This document shows positions 33,414 to 42,725 of a stretch of 64,000 nt of DNA, in pieces. Position numbers and translations under genes: made by a program. How positions within the stretch are numbered: position 1 is the stretch's first letter; every line of letters begins with the position of its first letter. Source of the stretch: a virus; IMG/VR virus record IMGVR_UViG_3300005329_000012, positions 1 through 64,000 of that record; one strand, 5' to 3'. The notes below the pieces were generated by a model. That model did not search any database. It was not told the origin of the DNA and saw only the letters and a program-made list of their open reading frames with translations.

Positions 33414-33961
33414 ACGGCGCCGTGTTCGCGGTCGTAGAGCCCGCGGGCGGCGTGCGCCCTGGTCGGCGAGGTCGAGACGGTGGCGCCGCGGCTCGCCGGG
33501 CGGACGGTCGTCTTCCTGACCGGCGCCTTTCGCTCCGGCCTGAGACGGGGAGGCCCGACCGGAGCCGGGGGTCCGGTCCTGGCGGGCGGCCTGGTCGGCG
33601 CGGGGCCGTGGGCGACGGGCTGGTAGCCGCCGCGCTTGGGCATGGGCACCGGCATGAGCGCGCGGCCCTCGCTCTGGAGCTTCGGGCGCGGCCGGTTGTA
33701 CGGGCGCCAGATCCAGCCCATGATGCCCAGGCAGACGGCGCCCCAGGCGACCGCGATCGGCGGCGCCGCGAGCGTGACGAGCCAGCTAACCACGACCGGC
33801 ACGGAGGCGGCGACCCGCCACAGGACCGGGAGCGCGCGGCGCTTCGGCTCGGCGGGCTCGGGGGCGGCCACCTTCGTCATGACGAGCGTCGGCTGCTCGC
33901 GCTCGCGCTTGCGGGCGATGTACTCCTCGTAGGAGTCGAGCGGGCGGTGGTAGTCCTCCAT
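33410..33961 (-). CDS. Two-helix membrane protein inserted antisense in the tail operon (183 aa)
   Basis: ATG at 33961 is preferred over an upstream one because CATAAT lies 6 bases before it. A charged N-terminal 44 residues, two adjoining hydrophobic helices (about 45-67 and 68-86) and a Pro/Arg-rich disordered tail (RPPARTGPPAPVGPPRLRP) are visible. It sits between chaperone and tape measure genes, which are normally adjacent, so it looks like a moron acquired later. Perhaps active at the host membrane early in infection. Confidence 0.7.
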   Translation of the reverse strand: MEDYHRPLDSYEEYIARKREREQPTLVMTKVAAPEPAEPKRRALPVLWRVAASVPVVVSWLVTLAAPPIAVAWGAVCLGIMGWIWRPYNRPRPKLQSEGRALMPVPMPKRGGYQPVAHGPAPTRPPARTGPPAPVGPPRLRPERKAPVRKTTVRPASRGATVSTSPTRAHAARGLYDREHGAV

Positions 33962-33973
33962 GCACTCATTATG
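33962..33973 (-). promoter_or_regulatory. Predicted leaderless promoter for the antisense membrane gene
   Basis: CATAAT, then GAGTGC, then ATG on the minus strand. The ten bases TGAGTGCATG are identical to those at the receiver gene start (2113). Confidence 0.6.
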
Positions 33974-34032
33974 CCCCGCGGGGCGGGCGAACGGGGGATA
34001 GAGCGACCTGTCCAAAGGACTAGATCAAGCCT

Positions 34033-34045
34033 GTAAGGGGTGACG
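34033..34045 (+). promoter_or_regulatory. Start-associated element (GTAAGGGGTGACG)
   Basis: Abuts the ATG of the tape measure gene. TCAAGC precedes it, as at 42242. Confidence 0.5.
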
Positions 34046-36187
34046 ATGGCGCCGGACGACAACAGGATCCAGATCGACCTCAAGCTGCTCCAGGACAAGA
34101 ACCTGGAGCTGCTCAGGGACTTCTCGGACAAGTTCGAGCAGTCCGTCACCAACCTGGTGAAGCGGATCGACGACCTGGAGGCGGGTCGCAAGCCGACGAC
34201 GACGGGCGCCGCGGGCCAGCTGAGCGGGCGCCAGTCCGACGCGCGCGACGTCGGCGAGGCGATGGAGAGCGGCACCACCAGGGGCCTCTGGCGCCCGGGC
34301 ATGCCGGTCAACAGCGCGTGGGAGTTCGCGGCCCTCCCGGCGGCCCAGCGTTGGGAGCTGGAGCGCCAGGCGCAGCGGTACGGCGGGCCTCCCGGCTCGG
34401 TCCCCGGCGGCCCGTCCGGCCCCCTCGGCCCGCAGCCGAACCCGCAGGCGAGCGTGGCCCCGCGGCCGGGCATCGGCGGCGCGCGGTACGGCTTCGACAC
34501 GCCGGACATGAACGACTACGAGCGCGCGAGCTTCCGCCTCGGCCAGGTCGGCGAGGGCGGCCTCGCGACGACTCGGTACATGTCGCACCTGTTCCAGCGC
34601 ATGGGCCAGAGCGGCAGGCTCGGCTTCCGCGGCCAGATGGTGCAGAACCCGGAGACGGGCGAGCTGGAGTTCGGCGAGGACACGAACACCCTCGGCCGCG
34701 CGATGACCCGCTTCGGCGGTCGCGTCGGCCAGGCGGCCCTCATCGGCACGTACGGGATGCAGTCGCTCCAGACCGCGCAGGGCATGGTCCCGATGCTCGG
34801 CGACCTCATGCCGGGCCAGATGGGCGAGCTGGCCGGTTACGGCACGGAGGTCGGCCGGAGCCGCGCGGGCCTCCTCGGGACGCCCTACCTGAGCCCGGCG
34901 TGGCGCACCGGCCTCTCGGCGCAGTACGAGGCGTTCCGCCGGTCGCGCTGGGGCAGCTTCAACTGGAACCCGCTCAAGGGCTTCGGCCTCATCTCCGACC
35001 CGAACTACTCGCGCCAGCAGGCCGAGGAGGCGCTGAACATCACCAACCAGTTCGGCTGGACCGGCGGGCAGCAGGACCGCGCCCTCGACATGATGCAGCA
35101 CTACACCAGGCGGTACGGCGGCGCGATCCCGCAGGAGACGATCATGCGCCTGATGGAGCCGGTCCTCAGGTACGGGACGTCGTCGCAGACGGAGGTCGCC
35201 AACTCCCTCGACCAGATGGCCGAGGCGGCCAAGAGCGCCCACATGAGCCTGACCGAGTTCTCGCAGCGCGCCACCGCGGCGGCCGAGGAGCTTTCGACCG
35301 CCCTCGGCATCAGCGGCCCGGCCGCGCTGAACCAGGTGTCGGCCTACGTCGGGGCGACCGGCCAGACACCGGAGAACGCCGCCGCCGTGCTCGGCAACAC
35401 GCGCAACCTCGTCATCGGCGCCGCCATGAGCGGCAAGGGCCTCTACGCCACGGCCCACAGCGGCCCCGGCGCGCTCGTGCAGGCCCAGAACGCGATCCTC
35501 GGCCCGCTCGCCGACCCGAACCACTGGCGCGGCATGAACAAGGCCGAGCGGGCGCAGGCGATGGAGCAGCTCCAGATCTACTACATGAGCGACCCGTCGC
35601 TGCTGGGCGGCAAGACGCCCGACCAGTTCGTGCGGCAGATCAACCTCCAGCAGGAGACCGGCGTCACCGAGGCGCAGGGCTCGCAGGCCCGGTGGCTCAT
35701 CGACCAGGGGCGGGCGTTCAGCGGCCCCGACTTCGCGCTGAGCGGCGACCGGATGCAGAGCATCCTCAGGATGGGCGGCGCGTCCGCCAACGACATCCAG
35801 GGCTTCATGGAGGCCGCGCGGACCGGCCACACCGGCAACGCCAAGATCAGCGGGCTCATCAAGGACCTCGACCTCGGCGAGGTCAGCGGCAAGCGCGAGA
35901 TCAGCCTCCTCGCGAAGCGCCTGCTCGGCGCCAACGTCGAGGCGGCCGGGAAGGACGCCAACAACAGGACCCGCGTGGACATCAAGGTCGCGCCGCCGTA
36001 CGACGAGATCTTCAAGGCGCTCGTCAACGGCGACGACGCGTCCAGCCGCAACTCGCGCAAGGGCTTCGGCCGCGCGGCGTCGGGCGCGGGCGACATGCTC
36101 CTCGACCTCGGCAAGGGCCTCGGCCCGATGGGCCTCCCGGTGGACGCGGCTGGCCTGGCGGCGAAGGGCCTGGGCTCGATCTTCTAG
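34046..36187 (+). CDS. Tape measure protein
   Basis: 713 residues, starting at the ATG after the start-associated element (a GTG 6 bases earlier is less likely). The N-terminal 50 residues form a coiled coil (LKLLQDKNLELLRDFSDKFE). The middle is Ala/Gly/Met-rich with hydrophobic stretches (GQAALIGTYGMQSLQTAQ), and the rest is long helical sequence. Position after the chaperone frameshift pair and before the hub genes is diagnostic. Sets tail length and probably contacts the host membrane. Short for a myophage, so the tail may be about 100 nm (inference). Confidence 0.8.
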   Translation: MAPDDNRIQIDLKLLQDKNLELLRDFSDKFEQSVTNLVKRIDDLEAGRKPTTTGAAGQLSGRQSDARDVGEAMESGTTRGLWRPGMPVNSAWEFAALPAAQRWELERQAQRYGGPPGSVPGGPSGPLGPQPNPQASVAPRPGIGGARYGFDTPDMNDYERASFRLGQVGEGGLATTRYMSHLFQRMGQSGRLGFRGQMVQNPETGELEFGEDTNTLGRAMTRFGGRVGQAALIGTYGMQSLQTAQGMVPMLGDLMPGQMGELAGYGTEVGRSRAGLLGTPYLSPAWRTGLSAQYEAFRRSRWGSFNWNPLKGFGLISDPNYSRQQAEEALNITNQFGWTGGQQDRALDMMQHYTRRYGGAIPQETIMRLMEPVLRYGTSSQTEVANSLDQMAEAAKSAHMSLTEFSQRATAAAEELSTALGISGPAALNQVSAYVGATGQTPENAAAVLGNTRNLVIGAAMSGKGLYATAHSGPGALVQAQNAILGPLADPNHWRGMNKAERAQAMEQLQIYYMSDPSLLGGKTPDQFVRQINLQQETGVTEAQGSQARWLIDQGRAFSGPDFALSGDRMQSILRMGGASANDIQGFMEAARTGHTGNAKISGLIKDLDLGEVSGKREISLLAKRLLGANVEAAGKDANNRTRVDIKVAPPYDEIFKALVNGDDASSRNSRKGFGRAASGAGDMLLDLGKGLGPMGLPVDAAGLAAKGLGSIF

Positions 36188-36188
36188 C

Positions 36189-38009
36189 ATGGCGCTCGAA
36201 CTCGTAGGGCAGCAGTCGATCGCGGTCGACCAGGCGGTCGAGCCCGCGCTGCGCTTCAGCCACCCGCAGATGGACACGGACCTCGTGATCCGGTCCGGCG
36301 CGAACTCCATCAAGTGGAGCTACGAGCTGAACACGCAGAGCACGCCGACCCTCGGCGGCGAGGTCGTGCAGATCCTCTCGTGCTTCGTCGGCCCGATCAC
36401 GATCGAGGGGATGGCCGCGGGCCTCCCGACCGACGGCTCGAAGGCGCGCTCGACCGGCTGGGCTGGGGGCTACACGCCCGCCGACGAGGCCCAGGACATC
36501 GTGCGCTGGTTCCTCCGCTACATGCACATGGCGGGCGGCGTGCAGGATCCGGGCGACTCCGACCGCAACCAGGCCGCGGTCCGGTTCACCTACGTCGCGC
36601 GCGGGTGGAGCTTCTTCATCATGCCGACGCAGCTCAGCGGCTTCGACTTCTCGGCCGACCAGGCGGGCGTCCCGTGGTCGATCACGGCCGAGATCGTGTC
36701 CGACGCCGGGCTCGACTACTTCCAGGCGGCGACGATGAACACCTTCACCGACTCGCTGACGGACCACGCCCTGCTCCAGACGGCCATCACGCCGGGCTTC
36801 GACTTCTCGCAGAACCCGTTCATCAACCCGACCCTGGCGGCGCCGGGCCTGGACAGCCTGGCCCAGCGGCTCGGCGACAACTTCCAGACGCTCGTGGCCT
36901 CGTGGGCGGGCTCGAACTTCATGACCTGGGGCTTCAACCCGCTCGGCGACCCGGGCGACATCAACAAGACCGACCCGTACTCGGTCTGGAACCAGCTCCT
37001 CGGCGGCGAGTACCTCGGCCAGATCCCGTCCGGCGGCTACACCGACTACCTCGGCAGCGCCTTCAACTCGTCGGTCTCGTCGGACGGCACCGACGGCGGC
37101 TCGGCGGTAACGATCGGCGGCGCCCAGGCCCCGCAGTGGGTGTCCGACGTGCTCAGCGGCCTCGGCTACCAGGCGACGCAGGAGAACGTCTGCTTCATGA
37201 AGTCCTGGTGGTCCGCCGAGGGCGGGGGCACCGGGTCGAGCAAGGCGAAGTTCAACTGGCTCAACGTCAACGCGGGGCCGCCGTCGCCCCCGGGCACGGA
37301 CTTCTTCGTGTCCTCGAACGGCGTGCACATCGCCATCTTCCCCGACTACAAGACGGGCGTCGAGACGACCATTAAGTTCATCCGGGACACGGGGAACTAC
37401 AACGACATCCTGGAGGCGCTCAAGAGCGGCAACCCGCTCCTGAACTGGCCGACCACCGGGCTCGTGAAGTGGGTCGGCCCGGGCGGCGGGAACTACGGCG
37501 GCAACATCTACCAGGCGACCAAGCGGTGCGTCCAGGCGGCGCTCGACGCGGCGGACGCGCAGGTCGGCGACCAGGGCGGCAAGCGCGGCAAGATCCTGGA
37601 GTACATCCTCGCGGCCGAGGGCAACAAGGCGAACTGGCACTACGCGTTCGGCGGCCCGGCGGGCAGGAGCGAGTTCGGCGTGGACCCGTCCAGGCGGACG
37701 CCGATCTACACCGACTGCTCGGGCTACACGGCCCTCTGCTACGACGCCATCGGCATCCGCATCCCGGCCCAGAGCGACTCGCAGGGCCAGCTCTCGACCG
37801 CGCGCCACGTGACGGAGAACTACAAGTGCGGCGACCTCTGCATCTACCCCGGCCACGTCACGATCGTCGCCACGGCGGGCAGCGCGTCCTCGGCCACGGT
37901 GTCGAGCTTCGGCGGCGACCCGCCGAGCTACGACGACCAGCCCGCCAGGCGGCAGGGCGTCAACTACCGCGGCGACCTGGAGTACGTCGTGAGGATCCTG
38001 GCGGACTGA
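36189..38009 (+). CDS. Tail-associated lysin with glycosidase-like and NlpC/P60 domains
   Basis: 606 residues. The N-terminal 215 residues are a tail structural domain (ELNTQSTPTLGGEVVQIL). Residues about 333-420 (MKSWWSAEGGG...FPDYKTGVETTIKFI...YNDILEAL) resemble the transglycosylase-like module found in mycobacteriophage tape measures, with E343 as candidate acid. The C-terminal domain carries C510 in TDCSGYTALCYDA and a histidine in YPGHVTIVA near 556, the NlpC/P60 pair. It would open the cell wall during injection. Starts one base after the tape measure stop. Confidence 0.75.
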   Translation: MALELVGQQSIAVDQAVEPALRFSHPQMDTDLVIRSGANSIKWSYELNTQSTPTLGGEVVQILSCFVGPITIEGMAAGLPTDGSKARSTGWAGGYTPADEAQDIVRWFLRYMHMAGGVQDPGDSDRNQAAVRFTYVARGWSFFIMPTQLSGFDFSADQAGVPWSITAEIVSDAGLDYFQAATMNTFTDSLTDHALLQTAITPGFDFSQNPFINPTLAAPGLDSLAQRLGDNFQTLVASWAGSNFMTWGFNPLGDPGDINKTDPYSVWNQLLGGEYLGQIPSGGYTDYLGSAFNSSVSSDGTDGGSAVTIGGAQAPQWVSDVLSGLGYQATQENVCFMKSWWSAEGGGTGSSKAKFNWLNVNAGPPSPPGTDFFVSSNGVHIAIFPDYKTGVETTIKFIRDTGNYNDILEALKSGNPLLNWPTTGLVKWVGPGGGNYGGNIYQATKRCVQAALDAADAQVGDQGGKRGKILEYILAAEGNKANWHYAFGGPAGRSEFGVDPSRRTPIYTDCSGYTALCYDAIGIRIPAQSDSQGQLSTARHVTENYKCGDLCIYPGHVTIVATAGSASSATVSSFGGDPPSYDDQPARRQGVNYRGDLEYVVRILAD

Positions 38010-39061
38010 TGGCCTTCCGCCGACCCACCGACGACGACCGCCTCCCGTTCTACGCGAAGGGGACCGTCGACCGCAAGCCGCCGTTCCGGGCGACCGGCCA
38101 GGGGCTCAGCGTCGTGGACCCGGGGGCCAAGGCGGCCAGCGAGATCACGTCCAACGCGTCGCTCAGCGCTAACGTCACGGCCGCGAACGGCTCGAAGTAC
38201 CTGGAGAAGATCTACCTCTACGTCGCGCGCGTCTCCACCGGCTGGTCGCTCTCGGGCGACTTCGCCCAGGCGCTCAAGTCCCGCAGCTTCTACCCGCGCA
38301 ACCTGAGCCAGGGCGACTTCGTGATCGAGGGCATCTGCCCGAGCCAGGACGAGTACGACAAGCTCGTGGAGTTCGTCCAGGCGCACCACCTGCGCATCGT
38401 GGACGACAGCACCGACCAGGACTTCTCCGAGTCGGCGGACCAGACCGAGAGCGTCAAGTTCCGCATGGCGCCGTCCGGCCGCCCCGGCACGTACCGCCAC
38501 GCGCCGAAGATCAGCTGGGACGTGGCCGTCACCAACATCGCCGCCGGGCACGAGCGGTTCAAGTTCCAGCCCGCGTTCACCCTCACCTGCAAGGTGCTGA
38601 ACGACGACCTCCAGGGCGACGACGACGTCGAGTTCGACATCATGACCAACCTGGAGTACAAGCAGGTGTTCACCGACGCCTTCGGCGACCTGTACCACCC
38701 GACGGCCACAGGCCCGGCCTTCTCGGCCGCGCTCGCGCCCGACACCCAGACCAAGTGGGACTTCACGGGCGGCGGCAACGGGGAAGCCGGGACCGGCGGG
38801 GGCGGGGGCGGCGGGTGCGACCGCGCGGCCGTCTTCGGCGACCACGGCGACGGGAAGTGGGGCTACAGCAGCGACACGGAGTACATGGAGAAGAACAACC
38901 CCATGACGGGCTCGAACTTCGCGCCCGGCGTGGCCGCCCCGGTGAAGTTCCCCGGCGGCTGCCGCGGCCCCGGCTCGGACAACGCCTACGACGGGTCGTA
39001 CATCAGGGACGGCGTGGACGGCGCGGGCAACCGCTACGACGACAAGGGGCTCAAGCGGTGA
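38009..39061 (+). CDS. Baseplate/hub structural protein (350 aa)
   Basis: ATG overlaps the previous TGA. The region around residues 60-235 is a compact mixed fold (SKYLEKIYLYVARVSTGWSLSGDF). Low-complexity GGGNGEAGTGGGGGGGC at about 252-268 leads to a C-terminal tail rich in Gly and Asp, perhaps a flexible or exported extension. Located between the tail lysin and the hub protein. No family recognised. Confidence 0.6.
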   Translation: MAFRRPTDDDRLPFYAKGTVDRKPPFRATGQGLSVVDPGAKAASEITSNASLSANVTAANGSKYLEKIYLYVARVSTGWSLSGDFAQALKSRSFYPRNLSQGDFVIEGICPSQDEYDKLVEFVQAHHLRIVDDSTDQDFSESADQTESVKFRMAPSGRPGTYRHAPKISWDVAVTNIAAGHERFKFQPAFTLTCKVLNDDLQGDDDVEFDIMTNLEYKQVFTDAFGDLYHPTATGPAFSAALAPDTQTKWDFTGGGNGEAGTGGGGGGGCDRAAVFGDHGDGKWGYSSDTEYMEKNNPMTGSNFAPGVAAPVKFPGGCRGPGSDNAYDGSYIRDGVDGAGNRYDDKGLKR

Positions 39062-41661
39062 GGAGGCTCGTCTACGCCCCCAAGGTCTGGGTCTTCATCC
39101 GGTCCTCGAACATCCTCGACGAGAAGGGCGACCCGAGGATCTACGACGTGTCCAGCGACATCGTGCGCGGCTCCGTCACGCAGAACCTCGGCGACCTCTC
39201 GAAGGCGCGCTTCGAGCTGCGCAACCGCTTCCGCAAGTGGATCAGGAGCCCGAGCGACGGCTCGAAGCAGATCTTCCTGCCGATGGACCTCGTCACGATC
39301 TGGATGCAGCGCATCCCGGGCCACCCGGTCCAGGTCTTCACCGGCTACCTCGACTCGGTCCCGTACTACCAGGCGTACCCGGGCAACGCGATCTTCGAGG
39401 CGTCCTGCACGCTCAAGAAGCTGGCGTTCAACTGGTTCGACCCGGGCCTGCCGGTGTTCCGCAACTGGATGCAGGCGAACGGCTGGGCCTACGACCCGAC
39501 GACCGGGAACGTGCTCGCCCAGACGCAGGGGAACACGAACTCCCCGAAGATCGCCTCGGACGCGAGCTTCGCCGACCTGCTCGGCCGGTTCCTGGTGGAC
39601 ATCGCCGGGTGGTCGCCGAAGGACATCGTGATCAGCAACATGCCGGTCGGCATCGCGGCCAAGGCGACCGAGCTGTACACGTCGGTCGAGGACGCGACCG
39701 AGCAGACCCTCCAGGACCTCAGCGGCCTGATGGGCAAGCTCCTCGGCGTGAGCGGCGTGACCGGCGTGGACAACAGCCCCGACGCCGCCCCGGACGACGA
39801 CAGCGTGGCCGAGGCGGTCAAGAACTCCCTGCCGTCGGCGACCCTGGCCGAGGTCAGGAAGGTCTCGGCGGCGGCCACCGCCAGCAGCCTGCCGCCGTGG
39901 CTCCTCATCTTCGCGGGCCTGCTCGCAACCCACTTCCGCCCCGACTACCACGTCACCGACACCAGCAACCCGGCGTGGGGCTACGGGCTCTACGCCCTGC
40001 GGCCCAACTCGGGCGGCCTCCTCAGCGGCGTGCCGATCATCGGCAGCGGCAACGACCAGATCGACGGCGTGGCCCCCGAGCGGGTGATGGACCCGACCCT
40101 CTCGGCGACCCTGTTCGCCAAGCGGCTCAACAAGAACAGGACCGACAAGGCCGACAAGGCCCTCGGCGGCGACGTGCAGGCCGCGCGCGAGTGGGTCGAG
40201 GCGGCGCTGGGCCGGAACGTCAGCCCGCCGGACACGCTCGACAACCTCTACAAGGTCGCGCTCCAGGCGTCCGGCACGCAGAAGACCGACGTCGGCAAGC
40301 CGTCGGCGACGATCAGCGTGGACGTGAAGAACACGCCGCTCACGGGCGACTTCGTCAAGGCACGCGTCACCCCGGCCGACTTCAAGGTCATCCAGTCGGG
40401 CAGCCTCAAGGACGCCGTGCCCGAGCTAGGCGCCGCGCTCATCCAGGCCAAGTCGATCGCGCCGAACATCCAGGTCCGCGGCGGCACGACCAACCCGCTC
40501 GACCTCGTGCTCACCGGCAGCGAGAAGGACCTCGCGCGCCTCTGGAGCTTCTACAAGGGGAAGCCCGAGTACCAGCGGATCGAGCTGCTCACCGCGAGCA
40601 CGCACGTCGCCCTGGACAACGGTGTCACGAGCGGCATCCCGCTCACGATCGGCAACCCGCCCGCGATGCTCGTCAAGGTCAACGTGCCGCTGTTCGACAA
40701 GCTCGGGACGCTCACGCTCACCGACCCGCTCCTCGGCGGCGACGCGGTGGACGCCGCGGGCGTCGAGGGAGGCATCACCTTCAAGCAGCTGGCCGCCTTC
40801 AGCGCCAACGCCGCGTTCGCGTCCAACTTCGCGTTCCCGGCCGACTTCATCGCGTCGAACGTCCTGGTCGGCGACAAGGCGCTGATGAACGACGTGTCGT
40901 GCCTGAAGGGCGTGCAGCAGTTCTGCGCCGCCAGCCTCCGCACCTTCCGCTCGCTCCCGGACGGCCGCTTCATGGCCTTCTACCCCGACTACTTCGGCGC
41001 GAGCCGCGACCCGTACTGGAAGATCTACGACATCGAGATCGTGGACTTCGGCATCCAGCTCAACGACGACGCCCTGGCGACGCACGTCTACGTCATCGGC
41101 GACTCGTTCGCGGGCGTCGGGGAGATGCAGGAGGCGTTCCAGCAGGCCGCCTCGCGCGGGCTCGCGACCCTGACCCAGCCGGGGATGCTCGACGCCTTCA
41201 TCGTGCCGCTGAACATGACGAACGACGCGCAGGCGCGCGAGGGCGGCGACTCGGACTCGAACGTGACGATGGAGGAGGCGCGGCTCTCCAACGCCTTCAA
41301 CTTCCTGGAGCACTACGGGGCCAGGCCGCACAAGGAGGACCAGCCGCTCATCCGCAACCCGTTCTACGAGTTCCTCATGGCCTGGCAGCGGTTCATGCAG
41401 CTCTGGGCGCAGCAGTTCGCGACGACGGTCCAGTTCTCCTTCCAGCCCGAGGTCATGGCGGGCGGCCTGATCGAGTTCCCGCAGCACCACATCCAGATGT
41501 TCTGCGACTCGGTCACGCACTCGTTCGACTACCAGGGCGGCTTCACCACGCAGGCGACGCTCACCGCGCCGTCCGTCTCGAAGGGCAAGGCGAACGCCTC
41601 GGCGACCGACCTGCCCGGCTTCGCGCTCGGCGGCACGATCAACACGGTGGGCGCGGCGTGA
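39058..41661 (+). CDS. Baseplate hub protein with degenerate lysozyme-like insert (867 aa)
   Basis: GTG overlaps the previous stop (GTGA). The N-terminal region (KARFELRNRFRKW...VFTGYLDSVPY...CTLKKLAFNWF) has the look of gpD/gp27-like hub proteins. Residues about 270-400 (SLPPWLLIFAGLLATHFRPD...AWGYGLYALRP) follow the outline of transglycosylase domains, but the catalytic Glu position reads ATHF instead of ESxF, so it is probably inactive. The C-terminal third resembles hub barrels again (YWKIYDIEIVDFGIQL). Likely the central hub joining tube, spike and tail lysin. Confidence 0.65.
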   Translation: MRRLVYAPKVWVFIRSSNILDEKGDPRIYDVSSDIVRGSVTQNLGDLSKARFELRNRFRKWIRSPSDGSKQIFLPMDLVTIWMQRIPGHPVQVFTGYLDSVPYYQAYPGNAIFEASCTLKKLAFNWFDPGLPVFRNWMQANGWAYDPTTGNVLAQTQGNTNSPKIASDASFADLLGRFLVDIAGWSPKDIVISNMPVGIAAKATELYTSVEDATEQTLQDLSGLMGKLLGVSGVTGVDNSPDAAPDDDSVAEAVKNSLPSATLAEVRKVSAAATASSLPPWLLIFAGLLATHFRPDYHVTDTSNPAWGYGLYALRPNSGGLLSGVPIIGSGNDQIDGVAPERVMDPTLSATLFAKRLNKNRTDKADKALGGDVQAAREWVEAALGRNVSPPDTLDNLYKVALQASGTQKTDVGKPSATISVDVKNTPLTGDFVKARVTPADFKVIQSGSLKDAVPELGAALIQAKSIAPNIQVRGGTTNPLDLVLTGSEKDLARLWSFYKGKPEYQRIELLTASTHVALDNGVTSGIPLTIGNPPAMLVKVNVPLFDKLGTLTLTDPLLGGDAVDAAGVEGGITFKQLAAFSANAAFASNFAFPADFIASNVLVGDKALMNDVSCLKGVQQFCAASLRTFRSLPDGRFMAFYPDYFGASRDPYWKIYDIEIVDFGIQLNDDALATHVYVIGDSFAGVGEMQEAFQQAASRGLATLTQPGMLDAFIVPLNMTNDAQAREGGDSDSNVTMEEARLSNAFNFLEHYGARPHKEDQPLIRNPFYEFLMAWQRFMQLWAQQFATTVQFSFQPEVMAGGLIEFPQHHIQMFCDSVTHSFDYQGGFTTQATLTAPSVSKGKANASATDLPGFALGGTINTVGAA

Positions 41662-42224
41662 GCAGCGTCTTCTCCACCGCGCCGCAGCAGCAGTACGAGT
41701 ACGCGGCGGTCCTGATCGACGACGTCGACATCGAGGTCATGCAGGCGCACGCGCGCGACCGCACGGGCGCGATCATCCAGTGCTCGTACCGCGACCAGCC
41801 CGCCGGGCTCATGGCGATCCCGGCCCCGGGCGAGCGGTGGATCGCCATCCGCAAGGGGTACACGTGGTACCTCGAAAGCAGGATGGCGACGCCGGAGGAG
41901 ATGGCGGGCCTCCAGCAGGGCGACCTCTCGATCGACGCCCCCGGGGACATCTACATCCAGGGCAAGAAGCTCTCGGCGATCGGCGGCAACGTCGTCCAGG
42001 ACTTCGTCGAGCACCCGCTCGTCGGCGACGGGGGCTTCGCCACCGCCGTCCTCACCCACGCGCCCCTGGGCGCCTCCAGCATCACGGTCTTCCTGAACGG
42101 CCTCCTCCTCTGGCCGGACCTGTGGACGTACGACGACGCGACGAAGACGATCACGTTCGACGCGACCATGGGGGAGATCGGCGCTCTCCTCGTCCGCTAC
42201 GAGACCGCGGACGAGGTTAGCTAA
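41658..42224 (+). CDS. Baseplate protein, possibly spike-related (188 aa)
   Basis: GTG overlaps the previous stop. An N-terminal OB-like segment (AHARDRTGAIIQCSYRDQPAGLMAIPAPGERW) fits gpV/gp5-type spike starts. A short repetitive strand region (LSIDAPGDIYIQGKKLSAI) suggests a beta-helix step. The C-terminal part is a small sheet domain (ITVFLNGLLLWPDLWTYD). Placement before the gp25-like gene supports a hub/spike role. Confidence 0.6.
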   Translation: MSSVFSTAPQQQYEYAAVLIDDVDIEVMQAHARDRTGAIIQCSYRDQPAGLMAIPAPGERWIAIRKGYTWYLESRMATPEEMAGLQQGDLSIDAPGDIYIQGKKLSAIGGNVVQDFVEHPLVGDGGFATAVLTHAPLGASSITVFLNGLLLWPDLWTYDDATKTITFDATMGEIGALLVRYETADEVS

Positions 42225-42241
42225 CGCGCCCTCTCAAGCGC

Positions 42242-42254
42242 GTAAGGGGTGAGC
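42242..42254 (+). promoter_or_regulatory. Start-associated element (GTAAGGGGTGAGC)
   Basis: TCAAGCGC precedes the element and the ATG at 42255 follows it directly. One of the two best matches to the full consensus. Confidence 0.5.
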
Positions 42255-42722
42255 ATGACCTGGAGTCTACAGATCAGGAACGGGGACCTCAACTTCGCTG
42301 GCCCGGGCGGCTTCGCCGTCGTCTCGGGGACGCAGAAGCTCGTCCAGGACATCCGCCACTGGCTGCTTGAGCCGCGCGGCACCGACCCGATGCACGCCGA
42401 CTACGGCTCGACGCTCGACGGCGGGCAGCTCTCCGACGGCTCGATCGTCGGCTCCTCGATCGGCGGCGTCTTTTCGGCCGAGGACACCCTCGTCATCGAG
42501 GCCGAGATCAGGCGGGTGCTCAACGCCTACCAGCTGCGCCAGGCCCAGCGCCTCCAGACGGAGGTCACGAGGTTCGGCGGCAAGAACACCTTCTCCACCG
42601 GGGAGATCCTCCGCACCGTCAACGCCGTCGAGGTTAAGCAGCTCGGCGACACGGCCGTCGTGACGATCTCCATCACCACCGCCAACGGCGACAACGTCAA
42701 GTTCGTCCAGCCCCTCGCGTAG
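42255..42722 (+). CDS. Baseplate wedge protein, gp25-like
   Basis: 155 residues, start at the ATG after the element. FAVVSGTQKLVQDIRHWLLEPRGTDPMHADYGSTL is the conserved signature region of T4 gp25 / phage P2 W-like wedge proteins, here in outline. Helps nucleate sheath assembly at the baseplate. Followed 3 bases later by the J-like wedge gene, the usual pairing. Confidence 0.85.
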   Translation: MTWSLQIRNGDLNFAGPGGFAVVSGTQKLVQDIRHWLLEPRGTDPMHADYGSTLDGGQLSDGSIVGSSIGGVFSAEDTLVIEAEIRRVLNAYQLRQAQRLQTEVTRFGGKNTFSTGEILRTVNAVEVKQLGDTAVVTISITTANGDNVKFVQPLA

Positions 42723-42725
42723 CCC

